Counted from the stretch's first letter, positions 24,223-41,469 are shown. The stretch: 64,000 nt of DNA from Halocaridina rubra (GCA_037179515.1 JAXCGZ010019283.1:1-64000), one strand, 5' to 3'. The notes: generated by a model from the letters alone, not told the origin. Translations and numbers: made by a program.

Positions 24223-24410
24223 TAAATTCATATCTGACGATAAGCTGTTAATTCTTACATTTAGATGGCCGGGAAATACACTAATGCCCATTGACAAATT
24301 ACTAATAGAACAAATTAGATGAGCTTAACAGTGATGAAAAAAATAATAATTTTAAAAAGGAGCAAATTTAACATGAATCTTTAAAAAATAAGACGCATTA
24401 AAAGAAAGAC

Positions 24411-24413
<3 letters not shown>

Positions 24414-24489
<76 letters not shown>

Positions 24490-24490
24490 G

Positions 24491-24523
<33 letters not shown>
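24414..24523. repeat. (GA)n microsatellite
   Basis: GA array with GGA and GGGA interruptions near 24474-24495. The Ser-Leu open frames on the minus strand are artefacts. Confidence 0.96.
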
Positions 24524-24526
<3 letters not shown>

Positions 24527-24639
24527 TTGTCGTCTCTGCTTTCTTGAGAAGTCTATCCTGAAGCTTCCATTCCTTAACACTAAAGAAAACGGGGCACTCG
24601 TCGGTAACCGACTTTGTGACCATTATATAGTATTCGGCC

Positions 24640-24812
24640 AGCTATAATAATAATAAAAATAATAATAATAATAATAGTAATAATAATTTACTTCTGATTT
24701 ATCATTTTTGTTCTGATAATGCCTTCGTAATCCTCATTATTATTATTATTACTATTATCATTATTATTTTTATTATTAGTAGTAGTAGTAGTATTATTAT
24801 TATCATCATCTT
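24640..24812. repeat. (AAT)n and (ATT)n facing arrays
   Basis: An AAT-rich stretch (24645-24690) is followed by an ATT-rich stretch (24736-24806). The two are complementary and could form a hairpin. Confidence 0.8.
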
Positions 24813-24966
24813 AGTACCATACGGTATTAGAACCTGTCTCACGTTTAGGAGTTCTGTATGAATAATCAGTGTAATCTTAATCATTATTTATAGTAATTAT
24901 TTAGTTCTGATTGTATTAAATTTAGTGTATAAGAAGATTATAATGCCTCTCAATTGACTGACCCAG

Positions 24967-25185
24967 TCAGTTCCTCAGGTACAGAAAGTTCATCATAAGA
25001 ACATAAGAACATAAGAATAGAGGATACTGCAACATGTCTACTGGCACACACGAGGCAGCTCCATTTTTGAATTGTATTTTCAGCATGTCTAACCTATTCT
25101 ATTCTAAGATGTAAGAGGTCAATGCATAACAGTTCCTTAGGTACAGAAAGTTCATGTTAAGATGCAAGAGGTCAATGTATAACAA
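24967..25185 (+). repeat. Tandem pair of a 54-bp unit, one copy split by a CR1 fragment
   Basis: The unit CAGTTCCTTAGG ... AAGAGGTCAATG occurs at about 25129-25183 intact. It also occurs at 24967-24993 plus 25106-25128, split by the CR1-A fragment 24994-25105. Confidence 0.65.
24994..25105 (-). mobile_element. CR1-like family A, copy 10 (112-bp 3' end)
   Basis: Minus-strand 3' terminus with three TTCTTATG octamers and 3' UTR up to CTATTCTATTCT. It is extremely 5'-truncated and inserted between GTTCAT and AAGATG of a 54-bp repeat. Confidence 0.85.
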
Positions 25186-25330
25186 TGCCCTTTGAAACAC
25201 GGCCATTAATAACAACATGTGGTCAGTTCTGTAGTTCTAATGCAAATATCAAAACAAAAAATATTGAAGTTAAACTGTCCAAATAGCAATTATTATTATT
25301 TTACAGTGTAAAATACCAATGCACTACTTG

Positions 25331-25598
25331 TATTTTTTTTTTATTTATTCAGATTACTGTACATGGGGACATGTGCACATGGGCACTCCCAGTCATATTG
25401 CAGTTGATAAACATTACAATCTATTTGGTTATGTATAAATAACATACTAATAGAAATTGCAATTACTTTTAAATATCATAGCAAGTAATTAATAATAAAA
25501 TATAGTGTAATAATTGAAGAGTACTTGAAGAGTAATCATTGTGACAATATTTTCAATAGCCCTTGTTGAGTGCTATCATTTAAGTTACATTTCACTTG
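25331..25598 (+). repeat. Dispersed repeat family GX, copy 1
   Basis: Starts at a T-run followed by ATTTATTCAGATTACTG. It contains CATGGGGACATGTGCACATG, GGGCACTCCCAGTCATATTG and CAATAGCCCTTGTTGAGTG. Near-identical copies lie at 55682-55902 and 57678-58016, and diverged copies form the inverted arms at 38728-39530. A GA array follows about 40 bp later. It has no coding capacity; probably a non-autonomous mobile element. Confidence 0.75.
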
Positions 25599-25632
25599 TA
25601 AAACCTCTTTTTTCAAGTGACAAACAACGATG

Positions 25633-25747
<115 letters not shown>

Positions 25748-25943
25748 ATTCATCCGCTGAATTTACTGAATAAGAAATAATAATGTCACGGAGAGCAAAT
25801 TGTTATTATATTTCTGATAAGTACCGGCGCCCTCTGGGTGTGGTTGAAAAAAGGGGGGACAAGACGAGAAGGGGGAGGTGGGATGTGTGGGTGATCATCT
25901 ATGGCAACAATTGAAGATTATATAATTTTCTCCTACTTCTTCA

Positions 25944-26425
<482 letters not shown>

Positions 26426-26685
26426 TTTCCTGAACACTAATCAAGGAAAAAATCGCATTAATTAATACGTTTCCCGTAAATAATGGTTTTCCTTTCAAGC
26501 ATGTAGGTGCCTTCTTCATCCATCTATAGCTAAATTAGTAACTGCATCTTAAACTTCTGTACATTTTTAAGGTTAAAAGTCATTCATTTGCTATATCACC
26601 TCCAAGGGATATTTGTAGGAAACCAGAACTCGATGTCTAATATCGTGCTTTAACCCCCCCCCCCCCAAATCCTTCTCATTCAATA

Positions 26686-26815
26686 TCCCCCCCCCATCTC
26701 CTGTAAGGACACCACAAACTGGGCTAAATGAGTCCATTCGAAGCCATTCAATTACCCCCCCATCTCCTTTAAGGACACCCCAAACTGGGCTAAATGAGTC
26801 CATTCGAAGCCATCA
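26686..26815. repeat. Two-copy tandem repeat, 66-bp period
   Basis: CATCTCCTGTAAGGACACC ... CATTCGAAGCCAT occurs at 26695 and again at 26761 with few changes. Each copy is preceded by a C-run. The 70-residue minus-strand open frame here is just this repeat read through. Confidence 0.8.
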
Positions 26816-27171
26816 CGGCTCATCCCCCCCAACAATATTCTATTCCAACCAACAAAGATCGAGAATACTGAAATGGAATTTTCATGACCGCTACTTGATA
26901 TGTTTGATAAACATAGATAAATCAAACGAATTAATAAACGCTAAGCTTCATATTAAGCCCTAATCCCTTTATCGTCAAGTCATTAATTCAATAAAAGAAG
27001 ATTAACCATCACAAATGTTTATGTACTGATGATGGTGTTTAATCCTCAGGTAAATTAATGACACCAATTTTAACTACTTAAGTGTCATTAATACTTACGC
27101 GCTAAAATCAGTGATAATCTGTCTGATAAAAAATTCAATCCACAATAAACATTAAATTATTACAAACTATT
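26816..27171. other. AT-rich non-coding, nothing recognised
   Basis: No gene, RNA or repeat signature seen. Confidence 0.4.
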
Positions 27172-27203
27172 GTAATAATAATAATAAAAATAATAATAAT
27201 AAC

Positions 27204-27246
<43 letters not shown>
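27172..27246. repeat. (AAT)n microsatellite
   Basis: AAT array with a few AAAAT and AAC interruptions. Confidence 0.95.
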
Positions 27247-27249
<3 letters not shown>

Positions 27250-27761
27250 CTTGAAGAGTGGCAACCCAATTGAAAAAAGCTCTCATTTCATTTCTTATAA
27301 CCAAGAACAGAAAAGGGAGGACTTTCAGCTTTCACATCCCCTATTCCTTTTAGTTCCTCCCTATTTCACCCAGGAATAACACAATTACCATTTCCTGACC
27401 TTGATAACTGTAGAAAAAAAAGGAATAATATCAATAAAATAAATGGATTAGTAATGTAACATATAAAATAAATGGACTATTACAAAAATGCATAAAAAAA
27501 TGTTAATAAATGAAAAATTATTTGCTAAAATATTTTGATGAGCCAGCAGGGTGGCCATAACTGTATTTTCGAGACGTAGAAGAACTGCACCCCACAGTAC
27601 AATCACCTAATGTATCACCTGTATTATAACAATAAATATCTCATGCAAAGAATGCAAGGGATACCCTGGCTACCAAGGATATCTCATTTAGTTGCGTCCT
27701 ACACTGCGCAGGGAATAATAGGAATTAATTCTTTCTCCTCCACCGCAATGGATATAACAAT

Positions 27762-27762
27762 C

Positions 27763-27808
<46 letters not shown>

Positions 27809-27823
27809 TAATAATAATAATAA
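27762..27823. repeat. (AAT)n microsatellite
   Basis: AAT array with one ATG interruption. The overlapping poly-Ile open frame is not a gene. Confidence 0.94.
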
Positions 27824-28701
27824 TGCAATCATTACCTGCCACTCAGTACATTATTAGTTATTCCTGTACTTTTTGTATTATTATTATCATTACTATTATT
27901 ATCACATCAAAGACGATTTTCCATTACAAGAATCTACACCCAATACTCTGCATATTCAAATAAACAATTATAGTTATCGTCAATATTTCAATTTTAAATC
28001 TTTCGTGATTTTCCCCAATGAGCAAAATATTATTCTAACATATGGAGTACTTAATACGTTTTGTTTTATCATCATGACAAGCTTATATTTTCGGAAATTA
28101 CTATAGCAATTATTATGTATTCCTGCGTCCTAACTACTTTCGATCGTATTATAATAATAAGAATTATATATATACGAAAGAGAAATATTAAAGATATTAA
28201 AAAAGTAATTTTGTATGTTATGGAAAAATATATATATTCTTGTATGGAATATTGATTTTAAATGTAGCCCAAATAACTAATATACAGTAATTTCCTGATT
28301 CTATATATTTGAAAATGTGGGTTTTATTAAAAATCTGACATTGATTTTATGACATTATAAACACATGGTTCCTTAGCAGGACTGAAATTCGGGTGATGGA
28401 ACAAGGGAACAACTACAAATGTAACTTAGATGAAAATAACCCTCTGTGTAAATCTAGGATAGACACCTCCCACACAAGTTGGGTTGGGCATGGAGAGTCG
28501 CTATGACGAACAAAAACAATGTATACAAGCAAAATAAAATGCCATACATCGTTTCCTATACCATCGCATATTATTCCTAACCATCTACAAATAAAGCTTC
28601 AAAATGTCTTTGTAAAAACATTTACCTAATCTGAAAAATCCTACTATTTAAAAAAAAAGAAGGAAAAAAATATATTTGTCGAAAGGGCTCTAGAATTTCG
28701 A
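27824..28701. other. AT-rich sequence upstream of the Distal-less gene
   Basis: No exon or repeat recognised. It may hold distal regulatory DNA for the gene at 29558, but nothing specific is visible until the CRE/GC-box pair at 28702. Confidence 0.4.
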
Positions 28702-28716
28702 TGACGTCAGGGGCGG
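28702..28716 (+). promoter_or_regulatory. CRE palindrome next to a GC box
   Basis: The perfect palindrome TGACGTCA (28702-28709) is the cAMP-response element consensus bound by CREB/ATF factors. It is followed directly by GGGGCGG (28710-28716), the Sp1/KLF GC-box core. It lies about 850 bp upstream of the Distal-less ATG at the left edge of a GC-richer patch (28690-28755). Function is inferred from motif identity only. Confidence 0.4.
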
Positions 28717-29174
28717 AGCTTGCCGTCGTCGAACGGCCAACCCGAGTTGAATCCCGAAGTGAACTTGCCACATTATTATTTCACTTCATGTTTATTTACC
28801 TCTTATATTCCATTTACAAATGCTATTACATATTCGCAGTCGAATGCTGATTAATGTTATTTACTGGAATATCACATAAAAATAATATTTACATTGTAAA
28901 AAGGAGATAGTTTGGGTATGTTAATTGTGAATGACTGTTATCGTCAAAGTACTGTTAAATAGAATGGTGTTCAAATATTTCTGACTGTTTGAACAGTTAT
29001 TTATTAAGGAAACTAATTTACCGATCGTTACTGTAACTCCTATTTTGTATGAATTATTTTCAAACTTATAACTATTTTGATCTATTGTGTACAAAGAAAG
29101 AGCGAAAGAGAGGTAGCCAGCGAATCTGCGTGTGTCTGTATGTACGTGCGTGCGTCGTTGTAGAGTGTCCTTTT

Positions 29175-29289
29175 ATTGGAAGGCGGGGACTGTACCGGCC
29201 AGCCAATAAGGAGCTCGTATCTCATCGGCAATTATCCAATGAACGTTATCCTGGGATCCCGAAGGAGGGAGATGCGTGCCGTTGATTGG
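29175..29289. promoter_or_regulatory. Promoter patch with four CCAAT boxes
   Basis: CCAAT pentamers lie at 29175-29179 (minus), 29203-29207 (plus), 29236-29240 (plus) and 29285-29289 (minus), spaced 28, 33 and 49 bp. Clusters of CCAAT boxes about 30 bp apart are the hallmark of NF-Y-bound promoters. The patch is GC-richer than its surroundings, lies 270-380 bp before the Distal-less ATG and shows no TATA box. The transcription start is probably between here and 29557, where a purine-rich leader with several GAGAG motifs follows (about 29425-29540). Confidence 0.55.
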
Positions 29290-29557
29290 CTGTCGGCGCA
29301 TTAAAGTGCTCCATCACGTCTTTGACGGGGGATGCCGAGAATCGAACCCTACATTGGCCTCACAGTATCCGAGGAGAGGCCGACGCACTCGCTAATTGTG
29401 ATAATTGTGTTGTGTCTGGGGTCGAAGGAAGGAAAGAGAGAAAGAAAGTGAGTGCTTCGTTTGGGAGAAAAGAAAAAAAATAAGAAAGAAAGGCAAGCAG
29501 AAGGGCGGGCGAGAGAGACAGACAGAGAGCGAGAGAATTATTAACACAATTTACAAA

Positions 29558-29777
29558 ATGCTCGATCAGGAACTTCTAGCTAAAGGCGCGCTGTCGGACG
29601 GCCAGCAACAGCCGCCGCCGCCGCATCTAGCCAATCCATACACGCAGTTCCAGCAATATCAACAGAGTATGGCAGGTTACAATAATATGGGCTACGGCTT
29701 CTCTGCCATGTATGCCCAAAATGGCTATGGTTACCCTCTCTCTGGCTACCCACACGCGCCTAGTCCACCTACAGACG
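29558..29777 (+). CDS. Dll: Distal-less/Dlx-type homeobox gene, exon 1
   Basis: First coding exon of a Distal-less transcription factor, a nuclear DNA-binding protein that patterns limbs in arthropods. It encodes 73 codons plus one base. I chose the ATG at 29558 because ACAAAATG has A at -3, although the frame stays open upstream to 29405. The N terminus starts MLDQELLAKG, then comes a Gln/Pro-rich stretch (GQQQPPPPHL, TQFQQYQQ). A Tyr/Gly/Asn-rich segment follows (NNMGYGFSAMY, NGYGYPLSGYPH), ending in PSPP, which matches the position of the S/P-rich linker before the homeodomain in Dll proteins. The donor ACG|GTAAGT is a consensus site in phase 1. Joining to the acceptor at 32322 restores the frame as ...[14 protein letters not shown] content is clearly above the flanks. 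Confidence 0.85.
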
Positions 29778-32322
<2,545 letters not shown>

Positions 32323-32507
32323 TGACTGAAAAAACCGAAGGAGGAGAAGTGCGGGTAACAGCAAAGGGCAAGAAAATAAGAAAACCGCGCACCATCTATT
32401 CATCGTTGCAACTCCAGCAGCTGAACAAAATGTTCCAGAGGACACAGTACTTGGCTCTGCCTGAGAGGGCAGAATTGGCCGCCAAGCTTGGTCTCACGCA
32501 AACACAG
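32323..32507 (+). CDS. Dll: Distal-less/Dlx-type homeobox gene, exon 2 (homeodomain residues 1-44)
   Basis: 185-bp exon in frame with exon 1 (one carried base plus 185 = 62 codons). After [10 protein letters not shown] comes the homeodomain start [17 protein letters not shown], then [17 protein letters not shown] and LGLTQTQ, all Distal-less/Dlx signatures. With Arg of PRT as homeodomain position 5, the exon ends after Gln44. The donor CAG|GTAAGA is in phase 0, the conserved position of the second Dlx intron. Helix 3 (VKIWFQN...), which contacts DNA, must lie in a third exon not found here. Positions 18-19 read Lys-Met and position 37 Lys, where arthropod Dll and vertebrate Dlx generally have Arg-Arg and Ser. 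This may be a divergent paralogue. The family call is secure; orthology is not. Confidence 0.92.
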
Positions 32508-34018
<1,511 letters not shown>

Positions 34019-34644
34019 CCACCGATATATATTACATTATTTTAATGAAAATACTATTTTCTAGTTTTGAAATATGACACTGAAGCCTCATATTTACTCA
34101 TAATATGCCATGGCGTTTTACATTCCACTAACATTCAGAGCGAATTTTCGTTTCAAGTTTTGGCAACGAACAGGAATGTAGTTATTATTATTATTATTAT
34201 TATTATTCAAAGCATTTTGTTATCGAAGTTCCTCATTTGAAGGCAATAGATAATTTTTCATTATTAGTAAAAGTAAAATATGCAAGAACCCGTATCGCTG
34301 GTTATTATAAAAATAATATATTTACTGCATAAATAAAATGGCTGGGTGCTAGAGACCAATGACGTATCAATCAAAAACAATCTACTCAGCCATTTGTAAA
34401 TATATGCTATTCAGCGGAATACATTTTGCCATTATGCACCTCCTTTAAAATGTATGACAATGTTCTTGATATACTGCGTTAGATCTATTAGATTTTAAGA
34501 TGTGTCACTACCGACACTTAAAGAATTTATTGTCTCCAGGAGTCGCAAGACACCGCGCGTCACTGCGATGGGTTGCAGTTACCAAAATGCGTTTGCAATA
34601 CGATGGTTTTAACTGATGATCAATGTGGCAATAATAAAACAATA

Positions 34645-34647
<3 letters not shown>
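34019..34647. other. Non-coding, nothing recognised
   Basis: AT-rich sequence with a short ATT run near 34183-34207. No gene or mobile element recognised. Confidence 0.4.

Positions 34648-34692
<45 letters not shown>
34648..34692. repeat. (ATT)n microsatellite
   Basis: ATT array of about 45 bp. Confidence 0.94.
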
Positions 34693-34753
34693 CATCATCA
34701 CAAGATATTCAGTGGTACTGATTTATTCAAATAAGGCAAAATTTTTGCCTCTT

Positions 34754-34828
34754 ACTGTCGGGGCTAGAGCCAGCGCTTTGTAGAACAGGACTCTTGTACG
34801 TTAAATCCCAGGTTCGAATCTCGACAGT
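34754..34828 (+). repeat. tRNA-sized pseudo-tRNA or SINE head
   Basis: A 75-base segment whose ends pair perfectly over 7 bp (ACTGTCG with CGACAGT). It has an A-box-like GGGCTAGAGCCAGC and a B box GGTTCGAATCTC. The D and T stems do not pair well, so I regard it as tRNA-derived and not as a working tRNA gene. Confidence 0.35.
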
Positions 34829-34869
34829 AGTAGGTAAAAAATTTTGAGTAATAATAATAACTTATCATA

Positions 34870-35060
34870 ATTTTTATTATTATTATTATAACTATACTAT
34901 TATTATTATTATTATTATTATTATCATTATTATTATTATCATTATTACTATTGTCATTGCTATTATTAGTATTATCATTATTACTATTGTCATTGCTATT
35001 ATTAGTATTATCATTATTACTATTGTCATTGCTATTATTAGTATTATTATTATTATTTTG
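34870..35060. repeat. ATT-rich tract containing a 36-bp minisatellite x3
   Basis: Within an ATT/ATC-rich tract, the unit TATTACTATTGTCATTGC plus TATTATTAGTATTATCAT is repeated three times between about 34941 and 35050. The repetitive Ile/Met open frame on the minus strand reflects this. Confidence 0.85.
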
Positions 35061-35285
35061 TTATTATTATTATTACTTATAAAAATCTCTATGAAAACAA
35101 GAAAGTGCAAAAGATATACTTTATTCCTTGTGATGTAGTGGGGTTTTATTGAGGGTGCGTCGGCGCCCCTGACTCAACTACTAAAAGTTATTGCATATGA
35201 CATTCATCTTTTAGCCGCCTGAAGACGTGGATGTAAAATATTACAATATTGAAAATTCTGCAAAAATTATCTGAAATAAGATTCA

Positions 35286-35832
<547 letters not shown>

Positions 35833-36193
35833 CAACAAAATGAAGAAATATGATAAAAAAAAGAAGTTATATAATACAATATTTATTTTTCTACATAATA
35901 TAATTTGCAATAGCGACAGTATGCAAATAAATGAAAAACATAATACTTGAAAGAGAAAAAAAATCTTCATATTTTGGGTGGGTTGTGAGGAGATGGATAT
36001 TCCGTGCGACAAAGCCGCAAATTTGGCAGTGAGGAATGTAGCCAGTGTATAGTATATATATATATCTCCACTCGCCCTTGTCATTTCGTCCCAATATATT
36101 TGAACTTAAAAATCATGAAACATTCAATTTTATTTATTTTATGGGCGATAAAATATACCAACACAAAACCTTGCTTTTTTGGAAAGAAAGGAT

Positions 36194-36233
36194 GGGGTGG
36201 GTGTGGGGGGTTCGTGGAGGGTGGGGACGGGGG
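36194..36233 (+). other. G-quadruplex-like G tract
   Basis: GGGGTGGGTGTGGGGGG followed by GGAGGGTGGGGACGGGGG has at least four G-runs of three or more with short loops, in an otherwise AT-rich setting. Confidence 0.5.
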
Positions 36234-36428
36234 CTATGCATAATCACTCATGAGATATGAGTATTTCATATACTCTGTCGTTTATTTAATGCCCATCTCA
36301 TGAATTATTAGAACACTATTATACATATACTAAAAAAATATATTATATTTGTTTTTACCGTTGGTTGTCCACGCAACTTTCTAAAATTATGAGCTCGAAA
36401 ATAATAAAGTATAAAACAAGTGAGAGCA

Positions 36429-37767
<1,339 letters not shown>

Positions 37768-37834
<67 letters not shown>
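37768..37834. repeat. (AT)n microsatellite
   Basis: Perfect AT array of about 67 bp. Confidence 0.96.
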
Positions 37835-37838
<4 letters not shown>

Positions 37839-38727
37839 AAAGAAGATGAAAGTCAGCTAAGTCATCTTTCGGCATATTATAGGATATTTATGTTGGTTAA
37901 GTCATAGTCGTCGTCATCATCTTCATAATACTAATAACAATAATAGTAATGACGATCATTTCAATAATACTATAATAATAAATATATTATTATTATTCGT
38001 ATTAGTAGTACTGTTGTACTTATCATTATCTACCTAATAAAATATTTAGGAAAAAAATGATCCAAAAGACGGAGAAAATTGGCGAAGGAAAAAAAAACGG
38101 GAATGATTTTTCTCTCTTAGCCAACCACCAACGATCCTGTCGGTGGTTCTGCTTTATGTCACGTGCGGTTACGTCTGGTTTAACGCTGGTTTGTTTTCGT
38201 TTTAGGAAGAGACAATTCGGTTTTATTTTTTACATCGTTGCTGCATTTTGATTTCATTTTAACCTTTTCTCCAGATATTTTCAATTGAAAAAACTTCGTT
38301 TTCCCATGTGTCCAATCTGCTATTTAGATATTCATGTTAATAAGAGGACCTCTGCCTCCAGTAACTCATTTTTTTACTTTGAATTTACTTATTTCCTTCT
38401 CCTGGGATGAGAACGAGCATACCGTCTCCGTGTTCTCCTGCGTGTCTTAAAAGGCACTGGATGATGCAAAGCGATGGGATCGGGATCCTACCCTTCCTAT
38501 TTTCCTCCCGTGAAGTCTCGGTATTGCTCTGACTCGGCCATCTCCTATAAGGGAGATTATGGTCTTGAAAATAGAGAAGTTGTTTGATTTAGTTTTCATT
38601 GAATGTTGAACGATTCTGGGGCTATAAAAAGTCGAAAACTGGAGGTTTTGGTGCCAATCGCGTCGTCCTCTTTAAAGGGTCTTTATTCCAAGCAATACTA
38701 CAGATGGGTGGGGAAAGAGGATTAATA
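37835..38727. other. Non-coding with a GC-richer patch
   Basis: AT-rich to about 38380, then a GC-richer, complex stretch (38398-38560, with GGGATCGGGATCC near 38480). I see no exon with splice sites and no repeat match inside the window. Confidence 0.4.
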
Positions 38728-39530
38728 TCTGCTTCAAATTGTCTGTAGTGGTACAGTGGTAAAGTGGAGATTTAACTTAAATGATAGCACTCAACAAGGG
38801 CTATTGAAAATTATTGTTACTAATATCACTCTAAATCAATAATCGCAGAGTGCTCTTCTGCTATTAATACATGTAAACCATAATATATTACTCTTCATTA
38901 ATAATCGCAGAGGGCTCTTCTGCCATCAATCAAGTGTTACACTATATTTTATTCTTAATTACTTGCTATGATATTTAAAATGAATTGCAAATTATCTTCA
39001 TATTTGATTTATACATGACCAAATATAGATTGTAATGTTTAACAACTTCAATATAACTGGGAGTGCCCATGTGCACGTCCCCATGTACAGCTATCTGAAT
39101 AAAAAATGACAGGGTTTTTTTCTTTTTCGTTTTTATTAATCAAATAACTATACACGGGAACGTGCATACGGGCAATCTGTGATATGCAATTGTTAACATT
39201 ACAGTCTATATTCGGCCATGTATATACTCAATAGTAATAGAATTATTAATTCATTTTGAAAAATCACAAGTAATTAAGAATAAAATATGACGTAACAAAC
39301 AATTGACTGATGGCAGAAGAGCATTGTCCAATTATTAAATAAGAGTAAAATATGAGTAAACAACGCTTAGTTTGATCGTGTTTACGTCTGCGGCTGTTAG
39401 GAGCCATAATTCTAGGTTAGTTTACATGTAGTAATAGTTTCCATTAGCCCTTGTTGAGTGCTATCATTTAAGTCAAAACTCCACTTTACAGGGAAGATTA
39501 TCAAAATATACTACTGACAATTTGAAGCAG
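38728..39530. mobile_element. Inverted-repeat (foldback) member of repeat family GX
   Basis: The left arm (38728-39115) is the reverse complement of family GX. The right arm (39121-39530) is a diverged direct copy. Shared landmarks in both arms are GGAGTGCCCATGTGCACGTC-like sequence, the AGCCCTTGTTGAGTGCTATC block and the outer ends ACAATTTGAAGCAGATA. The arms meet at a short T/A-rich centre near 39115-39125. There is no coding capacity. It could be a two-armed foldback element or two copies inserted head to head. Confidence 0.7.
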
Positions 39531-39670
39531 ATACAGTATAACAATGTTCAGTTTAGGGTAATAAGTAGATACATATGCATGCATGCACATTTATGTATAT
39601 ATACACACAACATACATATATAAATAACTGATTCGATGAACAAAGAGAAGTGCCACGGTGGCTTCATAAT

Positions 39671-39673
39671 GAG

Positions 39674-39765
<92 letters not shown>
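39671..39765. repeat. (GA)n microsatellite
   Basis: GA array about 140 bp beyond the right arm of the GX inverted repeat. It is preceded by GTGGCTTCATAATGAGAG, which resembles the GGGGCTTCATA sequence before the GA array at 58260. Confidence 0.97.
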
Positions 39766-39768
<3 letters not shown>

Positions 39769-41016
39769 GGATACCAGCTTGCTGGATTCTGTTTTATTGC
39801 TGTTTGGTAATCTGATAAATTCATTGAGACTCCATGTTTGTTTGGAAATTAAGATAAATGTAAACATCATAACTATTATTATTATTATCATATTAATAAT
39901 AATAATAAAATTAATAACTAATAGTTACTATTATCATTATAAACAAATAAATAATTCTTCTATTCGACAACAGGAAAAAACTGCAAGGCGTAAGCTTTGA
40001 ATTCATTAGAACCGGATCTAGACTAAATGGTTTTAGTATACCATAAGAGTAGAGTCTGAGTATGCATGAATTCATATTTGAACAGACTGTTAATTTCCAT
40101 TCAAATGTAACCATTTTATGAGGGTTAGAGTATAAATATAGTTAACTTAGATGAGAGCTAAAAGGTGCTATAGCTATTCAGCAGCTACCTCAACAGCAGC
40201 TGTAACTATTCACTACTACTACTATATCAAAATAATAATATTAATAATAATATTTTTTAATACTGAACGAACGTCATCATCATCCTAGCTTGAACAGAAC
40301 AACCTCTCGAGCCCTCATTTTTTCCTTTTAACTTCAGCCTTCTTCCCATATTTTATTTTCATGAACTACATCCACATATTCTACACTGACTGCTACTATT
40401 TTACAATCCATCCATCCATATACCAAAGCCATATTCCCCCTTATAAGGGGGGTTGCTGAGTCAAAGAAAATAAAAGCTATATTATGTGTCATACATAATA
40501 TTCTTTCATTTTTTAAAGATAGGAACATATCTAGTGGAACCTATACCCTTCTAGACTTTTGGCACCATCAACAGTGTCAAAACACTTTCACTCGCTATGG
40601 CGGCACCAATACCACCTGCCTACAGCACCCTGCCTTCTTCTGACCCTGCCCAGAGTGGCTATTTCTTATATTTTACTACTCCCTGTGTCTCTTCTTCTTT
40701 GGCTTAAATGTAAATGGTGTCTACAACCACCAACGCCACCAAAATCACTTTCTCCAACCATCTCCACCACTAGTGATATATCTTATTCACTGAAACTTTC
40801 TTTTACCATCACCAGAAATGACTATCTATCTACCGATCTATCTGCCTTTTAAAATATGTCTAACAATATTGGTTCAATAAAAACTTATTTAGGTTGGCCT
40901 ACTTCTATATAAGATGAAGCAGAATCCATATGCAAAAAAAAAAAAATTTTTTTTATTATTATTATTATAATTTCGTGGCACTTGAATTGTTTCTAAAAGC
41001 TTTATAATAATATTCT

Positions 41017-41019
<3 letters not shown>
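39766..41019. other. Non-coding, nothing recognised
   Basis: AT-rich with small ATT/AAT runs. The 97-residue frame at 40559-40852 has no recognisable domain. Confidence 0.4.

Positions 41020-41101
<82 letters not shown>
41020..41101. repeat. (AT)n microsatellite
   Basis: Perfect AT array of about 80 bp. Confidence 0.96.
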
Positions 41102-41106
<5 letters not shown>

Positions 41107-41469
41107 CAAAAATACACATTTCTCCGGTAAATACTGAAACTAATAATTTTGACTCATCTTTGCATGTTGTAGTTAAATCTTGATGTAGTTACAAAATACA
41201 GATGATTACTGTTGATAAGGCTATACACAATACGAATGATTTAACGAAAATATTAATATACAATATCTAAATAAATCTCTCAAATACAATCCTGAGAGAT
41301 ACAATTTCAGATAGCGTAAAGGCGTATATAAATATATATACCTTTATTTATTTTCCTAAAACCAGTCCAGGACTGTTTTGTATCTAAGCTGTATCGCTTT
41401 CACTTCACTCAATGAGGCACATATAGTGTACTAACTGAATCTGATGTCGTAGCATGTTCTATTTAGCTA

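Noticed and set aside
29405..29557. In-frame upstream extension of Distal-less exon 1 beginning near 29405
   Set aside because: The extension is Lys/Glu/Arg-rich leader sequence without family similarity, and no ATG precedes the one at 29558 in this frame (the upstream opening is a TTG/GTG-type codon).
40559..40852. 97-residue frame with Pro/Leu/Thr-rich sequence
   Set aside because: No domain, signal or splice context; the composition matches the CT/AC-rich local DNA.
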